Below are positions 35,540 through 45,816 of a DNA stretch of 64,000 bases, one piece after another. This DNA is from Pararge aegeria (Eukaryota; Arthropoda; Insecta; Lepidoptera; Nymphalidae): assembly GCF_905163445.1 (NCBI RefSeq), contig NC_053191.1, positions 3,472,001-3,536,000 of the forward strand, written 5' to 3'. The notes beneath the pieces are model-generated. The model made no database searches. It saw only the letters and a program-made list of their open reading frames with translations, and was not told the origin of the DNA. Position 1 is the first letter of the stretch. Every line of letters starts with the position of its first letter. A program made the translations under genes and the position numbers.

Positions 35540-36566
35540 ATGGTTAAGAAAATCTGGTCCAAACTGGAAACAATGAAATTTATTGCGCTTTATAAGGAAA
35601 ATGTAATACTATGGAACCCTAGAGCAGTGGATTATAAGAATCTTGCAAAGAAAAGGAAAATACTAAACAATTTATCTGCCGAATTCAATACAACAGTTGT
35701 AGAAATAGGTAGAAAGATACGAATATTACGAGCTCAGTGGTTAAAGGAGTATAGGAAAATTAATGCTGTAGATGGGAAAATATATAAAAGTAGTTGGAAA
35801 TGGTTCAAGCCTCTTAAGCCTGTATTTAATATAAGTTCAACAGTAATTAAGAATGATTCAGATGGTAGTAGCACAGATGACAATTTAGTAAGTTCTCCTT
35901 AGTTAGTTGAGTTAAACGGTAGTTATTTTTAGACCTACAATGCACAGTACACTTATTATTTTAATTTAAGCAATTTGAATATCTCTTGCTTAAGAAGTCT
36001 TGAAGTCTACCAATCCGCACTTGGGCAGTGACCTACCGCCCTTCTCATTCTGAGGGATCCCTGTAATGGGATGGTAAAGCCTTGATGATGATGACACTTG
36101 TTAAAACTGTGATGCAGTGATGTACCTACTTTACAACAATAACTTGTATAATTTTCTTTTCTTGGTTAGATAAATATAGAAAGTTTTAGAGTTCACTTGT
36201 TTGTCCATCTGTTAATACCATAAACAAATTGTATTATTATTATTTTTTTTGTTTTTTTTTGTTTTCATATGTTTATCAGTAACACCACCCTATGTATTAT
36301 TTTAGATAGAGGGCCAAGAAGATGACAAATATTTATTCATCAGACAAGATTATATGTGCAATGATGGTGAAATGAGTAAAGCAGACTTTATTGAAGAAGA
36401 TCATAATTGTTTGAGAAGTGATGAACACCAGAAATTTGGGAATTATGTGGCCAATAAATTAAGTTCTATGCATTATGAGAATAATATACACGAATTAAAG
36501 AAGTTGATCAAACAACATATAGTCCAATGGAAGGAGAAAGATGACAAAGAATACTATTCAATTTGA
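35540..36566 (+). CDS. MADF-domain protein, two exons
   Basis: Exons 35540-35887 and 36306-36566 join in phase 0 (TTA|gtaagt ... tttag|ATA) to give 202 residues. Residues 8-95 fit the MADF fold (Myb/SANT-like DNA-binding module): FIALYKENVILWNP, DYKNLAKK, LSAEFNTT, KIRILRAQWLKEYRK, then SSWKWF. The middle is acidic and Ser/Asp-rich. The C-terminal part HQKFGNYVANKLSSM followed by HELKKLIKQHIVQW resembles the short BESS-like tail of many insect MADF proteins. Likely a nuclear DNA-binding regulator. MADF-like proteins are also the second ORF of Harbinger transposons, but no Harbinger ends enclose both exons, so a host gene is the simpler reading. The start ATG follows cgaaa; the stop is TGA. 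Confidence 0.8.
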
Positions 36567-36634
36567 AAATATGATTCTTATACAGCAACCTAATACTGTC
36601 ATGTGAACAGTTAGAAATACTTTATTTGTATGTA

Positions 36635-36979
36635 CAGTACAATCTCACTAATCCGGCACTATTAAAAACCGGAGGGTGCCGGATTATTGGAATGTTCGGA
36701 TTACTGGATTATACTGAAAAAATCATAGGTAATAAATAAAATAAAGCATTTCATAGAGAGAATAAATGTATATAATGTATTAAATTAACATGTAGGTAGA
36801 TATGTAATTAACTAGTTTTGAAATAATCCTTAATTGAGGTCTGACTGAGGTTAGACTGCTAGTCGACGACGCAGCGACCAAGCGCACAGGTATAGAGGGG
36901 TGAGGGAGGCGTGGGCGGAGGGTGCCGGATTATTGGACGTGCCGATCTATCGAAGTGCCGGATTAGTGAGATTGTACTG
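36635..36979. mobile_element. pogo/Tigger-like MITE
   Basis: Terminal repeats CAGTACAATCTCACTAATCC (left) and GGATTAGTGAGATTGTACTG (right) are flanked by TA on each side (36633-36634, 36980-36981). The CAGT start and TA target fit the pogo branch of Tc1/mariner. It is 345 bp with internal tgccggattattgga repeats and no transposase. It lies 68 bp past the MADF stop codon. Confidence 0.8.
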
Positions 36980-37317
36980 TATATGTATATATTGTATGTT
37001 TACATTTATATGTATATTGTTTGTAAATATTCTTTCAATTCAATTTTGGGCTTATGGCTTGTGTTTACTAGCAAATGCATATAGTGGGTACTTGTTACTT
37101 TGCCAATTCATAGTAATTTTAGGAATGAAGTTCTTTATAATTTTATAATCTTCCTTCACTGAGTAAATAAATATATATTTTTTAAATTGCACACATACTG
37201 GATTTTGATATGGCTAATTTTACACATAAACAGAGTTCAGAAACACATATATTATATAACTTTTCAATGTTAATTTAAAAAATTTTAAGTTTTTTTTAAA
37301 TCGTTGAATAAATAAAT

Positions 37318-37516
37318 ATACTACGACAATACATACAAAACGCCATCTAATCCCAAAGTAAGCGTAGCTAGTATAATGGAATATGGATTACTTCTAAGAT
37401 GACTGATGAATATTTTAATGAATAATATAAATAAATACTCACATTTTCTAGTTGTGGGAATTGAACCCACAGCCTTGGAACCAGAAAGCAGGGTCGCTGC
37501 CCACTGCGCCAATCGG
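37318..37516 (-). repeat. tRNA-derived SINE S1
   Basis: Inverted copy: tactacgacaatacatac at the left, body tcccaaagtaagcgtagct, head complement gttgtgggaattgaaccca and cccactgcgccaatcgg at the right. A short internal deletion removes part of the cagtgtctggg segment. Confidence 0.8.
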
Positions 37517-38334
37517 TTGTTAAAGTTATTAGATAGTACACTAATCAAAAAATATAAAATCCTACAAGTTTTATAACGATTGTTTAAATGCATGTTTTAT
37601 TTACCAACTTTGAAGAATAATAAAGATACCTGGGGTCCTTTATCAGAACACAGTGTGTGCATTTACTATGTATTAAAGTGGTATTTGGGTTACCATGAGT
37701 CTTGCATTATTTCGATCATATTCAAAAAATGTACAGGCTTTTAAATATTAAACTTATGTTAATTGTACAATTATTTTATTTATTCTTATAACATTTCACC
37801 ACCACTAATTAAGATTGATTGAAGAATTTTTTACAGGAAGATTGAACCAAAAAACTTTCTGAGATTCAGGCATAAACAAAAGGCATGAAGTTCATTTTTT
37901 TTTTAGCTGAGTTTTTTATACTAGCTGTCAGTAAGTCGGCAAGTTCTTCAGGTAGACATACTGAGGAGCCAAGGAATACTTTGCGTTGTTGTGCTACTCA
38001 GTTGCATCGGAGCATTACGTGTATCGGTGTTTTAAATCTGTCCTACAAACAACAGTTTTCTCCATGTACTTATCCTCTGCACGAGCATGCATGGAGAAGA
38101 CTGTCGTTTATACATAGAATAAGCATGAATTGTTGAGTAGGCAGTGACCTGTTACCATGCCTACTACTGTCCTTAGTTTGACCCGGTTCATTTATAGTAG
38201 TTAAGTTATTAGTCGTGGGTTGAGGTTCTGTAGTCTCCTTTTTGCTTACACTCGCTGGCATATGTCCAGAGCTCTGAGTGTGGATTGCGTTTGTTTATGC
38301 AACTATATATTGTATTCACAGCAAGGCTACACAG

Positions 38335-38460
38335 GCAGGAGACAAAAATTATATCCTTATAAGGCCGCCCATTGTACCTGTGTTTTATTTAGTGTTGTTT
38401 ATTTTTTTGTTTTTAATTTCATTTCTGTTAGGTGTACAATAAAGTGTATTTTCATTTCAT
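38335..38460 (+). repeat. Short dispersed repeat (cgataaggccgcc family, diverged)
   Basis: It reads cttataaggccgcccattgt and ends ggtgtacaataaagtgtatt followed by TTTCATTTCATTCC. The upstream half is lost. Confidence 0.5.
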
Positions 38461-38479
38461 TCCATTTTCCCCCGATTAT

Positions 38480-38885
38480 AGAAGTAGTTTACCCCTGTTT
38501 ATCATAACACATAGCCATAGATAGGTATATTATTCGGTTATTATTTTCACTTGTGCGCCAGTGCTCTGAGAGTTGATGAAGCTGTGGGAGAAGATAAATT
38601 GATAACCTTTCCCCTGGAAGATAATTGTCGCCTGCCCATGCTAGCCGTGCTGCTAATTCACGGGAGCAAAGTACAGTGTGCTGAGTGCGAGATTTTCCAT
38701 CTATTCGATCGCGTAAAAGTTAACTATGATTTGTATGGCGTCGAAAGAGTGCCATCTAGGGGCCAGAGAGCACAGCACACAGAAGAAGTTTACACCAGTT
38801 TGTTATTACACACTTATTATTCAGTTATTATTTTCACTTGTGCGCCAGTGCTCTGAGAGTTGATGAAGCTGTGGTAGAATAAGTA
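38480..38885 (+). repeat. Two partial copies of repeat E
   Basis: The phrase cttgtgcgccagtgctctga followed by gagttgatgaagctgtgg occurs at about 38550 and again at about 38836, each preceded by a gaagtttac.cc.gttt segment. The same block is at 45552-45605 and 47095-47140. Confidence 0.55.
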
Positions 38886-39427
38886 TATATATATTTCTTG
38901 TGTGCGTTTGTATGTCACTGAAATCCTAGACGGCTGGATCGATTTGAATGAATTTTTTGGTATACGTTTGAGTGGCAACCTGGATGGTTAAGATTCACAA
39001 ATTAGCAAGACAGATGGCGCTGGGGTCCGCTAGTATATAGATAACTTTTTATACTTTCCCGGGGGAGAAAATTGTCTCATGCTCATGCTAGCCGTGTTTA
39101 AGGGTATTACTATTTGGTATAATCACTTCCGGTCCTACCACCTTCAGTTATGTCGCCCGGTCATTTCCATTGTTGCCATCGTGAACTTGTATGCATCTTA
39201 GTGTTACATCGTCTGTTGGGGTTTGTAAAGCTTTATTGTGGTCTAGTAAGAGATGATAGTATTGAGAGATGAGGTCTTGAGTTTGGCTAAAGCTATCAGT
39301 ACTGCCTAGCTGTCGCTATTACCCTCCTGATTATCATGTCTATGCGGCTACAGCCATGATAAACTAGAAGGTTGTGTGTGTATTGGGATGCCCACGCATA
39401 CCGCCTGAAAGACAAATCAATAAATAA

Positions 39428-39671
39428 ATATACTACGACAATACACACATCGCCATATAGCCCCAAAGTAAGCGTAGCTTGTGTTATGGGTACTAAGATG
39501 ACTGATGAATATTTTTATGATTATTATACATAAATATTTATGACATACAGATAAACAGCCAGAAACTGAAAAACATTAATGTTCATCACTCAAACATTTT
39601 TTCAGTTGTGGGAATCGAACGTACGGCCACTCACTACTCTGGTCGCTTCACACTGCACCAATCGGCCGTCG
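39428..39671 (-). repeat. tRNA-derived SINE S1, full length
   Basis: Inverted copy from tatactacgacaatacacac to cactgcaccaatcggccgtc, with the B-box complement gttgtgggaatcgaacgta. It abuts a decayed LINE piece on its right. Confidence 0.8.
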
Positions 39672-39718
39672 GCCTACTGTCCTTACCGAGCGCTTGGGCG
39701 ATGTTTATGTTTATCTCC

Positions 39719-39850
39719 GCAGGGTGATTACGTATCTCGCGACAGGCGAAATCTAGCAAACGCTGCTGTCACTTTTATTTATGGAAAAGTGACGTTTGAC
39801 TGCAGTGATTGCAGTTTTTACGCCTGTCGCGAGATACGTAATCACCCTGC
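39719..39850. mobile_element. 132-bp MITE with perfect 30-bp terminal repeats
   Basis: The left end GCAGGGTGATTACGTATCTC and the right end GAGATACGTAATCACCCTGC are exact complements, extending 10 bp further inward (gcgacaggcg). The interior has a second small inverted pair (CACTTTT/AAAAGTG). I find no convincing target duplication, so the class is unknown. Confidence 0.8.
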
Positions 39851-40000
39851 CGGGCAGTAGACTCTTGCTCCTGCGCCTAAGTTTGTCTCGACCGTGTAGA
39901 CGTCGATTGCAGCGGTGTCTGTTTTGTATTTTGGGTTGCCTACTATTGCTATAGTTATTTTATAGTTCCTGTCTAGCAAATATTTATTCCGGGTTTTGAT
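39851..40000 (-). pseudogene. Decayed RNase H fragment of a non-LTR retrotransposon
   Basis: The minus strand reads NYKITIAIVGNPKYKTDT, then AAIDVYTVETNLGAGARVYC. After the MITE at 39719-39850 it resumes with EININIAQALGKDSR up to the SINE. The order GAG.RVYCP..EI....ALGK fits the start of a retroelement RNase H domain. Key acidic residues are not clearly kept. Identification is tentative. Confidence 0.4.
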
Positions 40001-40606
40001 CCACTGCATTCACCTAATCGGTTTCTTCGTGACATCGTACCGGAACGCTTTACCATTTGAGGGCAGATCTGGGTGAAGCCTTTAAGTTTTTTCATATACC
40101 TACCGTTTACTAAATCCCATCTCGGAAAACAAGCGCCTATTATACCTACATGTGCGAAATACAACGAGTTATTTTAAAAGATACCTGGCATCGATATCTT
40201 CCATGACTCACCCACAGCTTTTAGGAAAAAAAACTCAGTTGCAAGAGCAGAGTTGAATTTATTGTACCTAAATTAAGTTTACATGACACTTTGTCAATGC
40301 TATGTGTACTTGTAATTGACGTGCATATCAGTCCATGTTTTTGTGTGTGTGCTATATTTAAAAACGTGCATTAAAATCTTAATATTTTACAATAAAATAT
40401 TAGTTAATTGACTATATTGGTTTTCTATAAATCGCTCAGGGGTGTTAAAATATGGAATTAAAGTTTGTGTAGGAAATGTATTGCGCGGATGAATTCGGGA
40501 GCAAAGTCCAGTTAATTTTAAATTAAGAATATTTTTCAAACCGTGGTTCTCAACTATCGGTAATTGCTCCAAATGGGTCCATGGGAATATAAGCTATTAC
40601 TCAGTC

Positions 40607-40614
40607 TACGGAAT
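40607..40614. repeat. 8-bp target duplication TACGGAAT, left copy
   Basis: It is repeated exactly at 41033-41040 on the other side of the MITE. Confidence 0.85.
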
Positions 40615-41032
40615 TATGGAGGGTAGAGGTAAGGAGAGTCATCTTATATGGGAGAAAAGTTGAAAAAGTGTCCAGTTGTATGCGCTAAATAACAGTTCAA
40701 AAATCCTCCACAATGGCGCTGGTGGATGCACAGGGTATGGTATGAATGTAGCAATCGTAGATGAATTGAAGTATGCCGAGTTAAAAAAATTAATGTAATT
40801 ATCGACTAAAGTAGTTAATTATTGAGAATTTCAACAACTTACGTTGTACAAAATATTGTGGTAAATATAACCTTACTTCCTTGATTATTTTTCAAGCCTA
40901 CTCTAACAATATTTGGTTTGGCGCTTCTTTTAAGAGTTACCTTGATGCAAATGTGGCGCCATCCTAATTTAATACATTTTGACGACACTTTTGCATATAC
41001 ACAGATGATCCTCCTTACCTCTACCCGCCATA
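40615..41032 (+). mobile_element. 418-bp MITE of the P-like THAP transposon
   Basis: It begins TATGGAGGGTAGAGGTAAGG and ends with the near complement CCTTACCTCTACCCGCCATA. The interior matches 31385-31615 and 34480-34631 of the large element joined directly, so it is that element minus 2,864 bp including the THAP gene. It is flanked by the 8-bp duplication TACGGAAT. Confidence 0.9.
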
Positions 41033-41040
41033 TACGGAAT

Positions 41041-42784
41041 ATAAACATTTCCATGAAGGTGTAGGTAACTATGGACAGTGCAGTTTAAAAAATCTCGGAC
41101 GCAATTGCTCACGCCTTATCGAGCTATCGCTATTTCATCCGCTGGTGTCCGATATCACTTTCTAATGGGGTATCACTCAGGGTTTTTCTTTTTTCAGGAC
41201 ACACTATACTACATTGGAGGATTCTTCCTTTACTACACAGCTCTAATATAAGTGTTATTATCGCAGGAAGTTTTAATATCGGTATAAAACTATGAACGTA
41301 TCTAGTTTTTGTAGTCGTGTAGTAGTCTCCAAGATATGTTCTTACTGACATACTGGGTCAGTGTTGCCGTTTGTCATTTCCCCAAAAGTCAGGAGTTTTA
41401 TTAGATAAATGAGTTAGGAGGTCCTGTAAAGGATCTTTCCTTACCTTTGGCCTCACGTTTTAAAATGAGCGAATGAAAAAATTTGTTGTATCAATATTTT
41501 TTTAAATACCGGTATTTATTGGTATTGAACTTTTTACTTAAGGTTCGGTTTCCTAAAATTAATGTCTAAATTATATATAATTATAAACGTAATATTAGTA
41601 AAAAAAAAAAATGATCTTTAGCTGTCAGCAGAGTCGACTGATGAGTTTATTCAGTGAACTAAATGAGCTGAAAGGCAGATGCGATTCTTTAAATCAATGT
41701 AATATAATCTATTTTATACATTTAACTTTATAGAAAATACACTAAAGAAATATATTTCAAGATTTATGAACAAATTCAATTTTTAAAATTCCTTTTGTTG
41801 GGGCTAACACGCATTCACTAACCCGGTGTTCTCAATTATCCACTTGGTTAACTACTGTCGGGGGTGCCTTCATAGCTGGGATGCTACTTCACTTGAATAG
41901 GCTGCTGTGAGATGGTGGCTACATTCAGTTTGTGAATCCTGTGCCCCTGCAATTGTGAATGAGGAAATGGGAGCCATTAGCACGGCAACACAGTTGGAGG
42001 AGGCAAAGGGAAAAGAACGTAAACCTGAACCCTGACGGAGGGAGACGAAAAGAGGAGAATATTAGAGTAGTAGTACTTTGACAAGAGCCTAGCAATTAGC
42101 AGATAGCTTTTAAGTGAGAGAAGAAAATAAAACAATTCCAACTCATTTGTATTTATCTGGGAACCTCCCTGTTTTGTCTCCCCTTTATAGGTATAGAAAA
42201 ACAATAGGTATTTCATTACGCTATTTGAAAAATAATTTAAACTTAAAGCTGTTAAACTTTCCCAATATTTACAACTACAGAAACATAAGAAAGATGAAGT
42301 AACCATCCTGAATTAAAGCCGAGAGTCCTGCAATTGCAGAACCGGCATTTACAAAATATTTGTATACGTATATTTTGTATAGAATAATACGTCATCTCCA
42401 TGTTTATACTGCCATAACCCATTGGGCATTGGCCATTCATTACTATAGATGTGTGGTGTACTATGTCCATAATAAGCTCATATTAGAAATATCGATCGTA
42501 GTGATCGTGTAAGGATCCTGTAAGGATCGTTCATCGTTGTACACAGGTCACAGACAAGTAAATAAATAGTGGTAGGCGGTAGCGATATTCGGTGGAGTTT
42601 CGGTAGGTGTTCGATGGTCTAACCACACATTTTGAAATAATTTGGTTTATTTTTGTGATTTCAGTATTATTCAGATTTGTGATTTGCTATCAATCACTAA
42701 CTTCTATTTGAATTCAATTTTCAAATCATTGCGTCCTTGGGCAAGTTTATAATTGTTTTTTTATTATTTCACAACAAGTTAGCC
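41041..42784. other. Non-coding stretch, nothing recognised
   Basis: Only short open frames without coding character are present. A purine-rich patch lies at about 41985-42065 (gttggaggaggcaaagggaa and onwards). No terminal repeats or gene features were found. Confidence 0.5.
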
Positions 42785-43120
42785 ATAGATTTCAATCTCA
42801 CCAACTGGATGATGCAGTCTAAGATAATAACGGGCTGTTATGGCAGTAGTATTAATCGGCTTCTACGCATGATCGTAAAGCAACGCCAAGTGGTACCTCT
42901 ATAGCACCTCTAGACCAGACCAGAGAAAATAGGGAAATATATTGATGGAATCGAACCGAGGGGGATATTCCTCCTCAGTCGTTCACTCTCGACGAAGTTG
43001 TCGTGGTTGATTGTGATGATGCATACACTCTGGTTAATGTAGCCCCCGCGATGCCCCTGAGTGATATTGGGACTAATTAAAACCACAGCACTTCACTGTA
43101 CCAGGGAGATCTTTACAATT
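42785..43120 (-). repeat. S2-type SINE, diverged
   Basis: It holds ccaactggatgatgcagtct, gtagtattaatcggcttcta and ggaatcgaaccgaggggga (B-box complement), ending in a damaged head complement (gcacttcactgtaccagg). Confidence 0.5.
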
Positions 43121-45160
43121 AATCATCATAATTTTTACAGTAATAATTTACTTAGTAGTATAAATTCAATTATATGAATAGTACCGATTTGCATTATATT
43201 TTTTTTATTGCATTGCATATTTACCTCTAAGCTGCAGAGTAGCGAAAATAGATTCTAAAATTACTAGTTAGTAATTATAAACCAAGCAATAATTATTGCA
43301 TTATCTTTACGCAATAAAATATGTATATAGTTTTTTCTGTTTTGTCTGCCATCTGCCAACTGCCATCTGGTTGCTTTTCTAGCCATAATCAGGATTAATG
43401 TTATTTGTTGTTACTTAAATATACAATATGAATAACTTAATATAATGAGACCTTCAATTACTTTTTATTTGCTAATTTCATAAGATTGATTTTTGATTGA
43501 TTGATAAGATTTCTATTGAAGCGTGATCATCAAAGATCTGCTGTTCTTTGTACAGGGACAATGGGACATTGCAAGAAATTTGGTAAATGCATTTTTTTGC
43601 AATAGCTGTTTAAATTATTATTCATATTCATATATTTCATGTTTGCGATTACTGATACAAAATTGCACTAAGTATTCCAATCAAAGATGATCATGCTCAG
43701 TGTACTAGTACAATGTCAGTGAGTCATGTAATACTTGTGGTTCATTTCAAACTAAGACCTTGTGTTGTAAGGGGAAATTTTTTCCTTAACAATCAGATCC
43801 CACTGACCCAAATATATAAGGTAAAATGTATATGTACAATCACCAGCTATCTAATAAATATTGATCCTTCTCATGTAGCATAAATCTCACATGTGAATGC
43901 TTTAATTTTAGTTTACTTGTCAAATCAATATGTCATGCGAAGGCTTTTTTTTTTTAGAAAATTATACTTCATGAAATAAAATGTACTGCAGAGCTATTGT
44001 ATTCTTCTTATTGATGCAGCAACTGCTATTTCCAGATGGGTGATCACTGATCTGACATATATGAAAACCGTTCCACCTTATTAACCATGTTTCAGACAGG
44101 TTTTATTGGTGTGCCAGCATACCCTGTAAAACCTACCAGTCTCTTTTGTGAACTTTACAATATAATATAATTAAGAGACTGGTAGGTGAAGAGAAGTTTG
44201 TCAAATCTATACCAAACCCATCTGACCAGCTTGTAACTAAGGCTTGTATTCAGCTATGAATTGAAAGCTGATTTCCATCTTACCACATTCTGGACAGGTT
44301 TGATTGTCTACAATTCACAATTATTGCAAGTTATCTTTTTAACAGGCAATGTCCCATTGTTATACCTACTATCAGTGCTTAGTTGGATATGGTTTATGAC
44401 ATTAGTTGTTTCATCTTCTTCTTTTCAAATGACTTAAGAAACAATTTGGATTGTATGTGTGGTCTAATCGCTCCATATTGAGTTTCTATTCTCATTCAAT
44501 GGTATCCCCTAACCACATAACAACATAACAAAAATGTTTTGTTGTACAGAATGGTTAAGCTAGGCTTAGGTCCATAAAATTAAGTGCTCTGATCCTTGCT
44601 AGCGTCATTGCTCTTTTATTACCTTAATTTCCCTGATGGCCGGAAACCCAGGCAATCATTATGTTATTTAAGCCAGTGAATTTAATTAAGCCTTACATTC
44701 TTTCACTGGTCCAAGTGATTTGAGTTGTTACATACCCAGTTTCTTTTCTAAACTTGGCTTGACCAAAGTTTCGGATGTATACATTTTGCTAATGCACTTT
44801 GCATAAAGTAAGTTATGTAGTATTTTTATTGCTAACTAGTTGTCTAGTTCAAAGAATAACCATTTTTCCCAGGCCACCAAGCATCCCATGCTTGCATGCA
44901 TCTTAAAGATTTGGTCAACCACTGCAGTTCTGCCGAACGTAGGTACAACCATACTAACAGACAGACTTTCACGTATGTAATATTAGCAATCCAGGTTGTT
45001 ACGGTAAAAGTTTATGCAAAGTGATATATGGTATCTTCTTAAAAGAGAGTGGACGGTGAATGAAGGTGCGAAGAAGCCTATAGTTATATACACACGTTAG
45101 AATTTTTTTTGGACAAACAAGTGCTGTGGTTTTAAATGGGTGATCCCCGATTGGATTTCC
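43121..45160. other. Non-coding stretch upstream of the small two-exon gene
   Basis: No convincing open frame. A 13-bp inverted pair (ctaccagtctctt at about 44138 and aagagactggtag at about 44175) is the only structure noted. 5' UTR exons or promoter of the next gene could lie here but cannot be read by eye. Confidence 0.45.
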
Positions 45161-45164
45161 TGCA

Positions 45165-45605
45165 GGGCTAGCATGGGCAGGTGACAAAAATTATATCCCC
45201 CGATTACATCCCCTGCCAAGGGATATAATTAACGTGTCCACCTGCTAAAGCACGGGAACATGGAATTGGAGAAGTTTACCCCCGTTTATTTTACACATAT
45301 TATTTCGATTTTATTCAGACAGCCTATTGGCGCAGTTTGCAGCAACCCTGCTTTCTGAGTCCGGGGCCGTGGTTTCGATTTCCACAACTGGAAAATGTTT
45401 GTGTGATGAGATGAACGTTTGTCAGTATTTATGTATATTATTCATAAAATATTCATCAGTCGTCTTAGTACCCATAAATAACACAAGCTGCGCTTACTTT
45501 GGGGCTAGATGGCGGTGTGTGTATTGTCGTAGTATATTTATTTATTTCCATTTGTGCGCCAGTGCTCTGAGAGTTCGTAAAGCTGCGGGAGAAGATAAAG
45601 TTTTA
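45165..45605 (+). repeat. Repeat E copy split by an S1 SINE
   Basis: The left part (about 45165-45319) has gggatataattaacgtgtcc, acctgctaaagcacgggaac and gaagtttacccccgttta. The right part resumes at about 45546 with catttgtgcgccagtgctct. The S1 SINE lies exactly between, as shown by the unbroken order of the same element at 46750-47150. Confidence 0.65.
45320..45545 (+). repeat. tRNA-derived SINE S1 inserted in repeat E
   Basis: It begins cagcctattggcgcagttt, has ggtttcgatttccacaact as its B-box region, and ends attgtcgtagtatatttatt. Confidence 0.8.
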
Positions 45606-45816
45606 AGTTGTGTAACTTAGAAAAATTAGAGGTGCAACTCGGCTCCTCGAAAGTGAAGTCGAACTCCTACACACTGGGCTATCACCGCATACATTTATTA
45701 TTTTATATAATAACATAAGATCTATCTGCTTGGTGCATAAATTGATCTATGAAACAAAAAAAAAACATTGTTTTTTTTAGTTTCAGTTTGATTTCAGGTA
45801 TTTGCGAAAAACTAAA

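Noticed and set aside
36354..36566. Separate 70-codon gene
   Set aside because: It is exon 2 of the MADF gene; an acceptor at 36304-36305 and phase 0 join it to 35887.
41977..42306. 109-codon minus-strand ORF
   Set aside because: Composition is Leu/Ser/Tyr-rich without any motif, similar to random AT-rich frames nearby.
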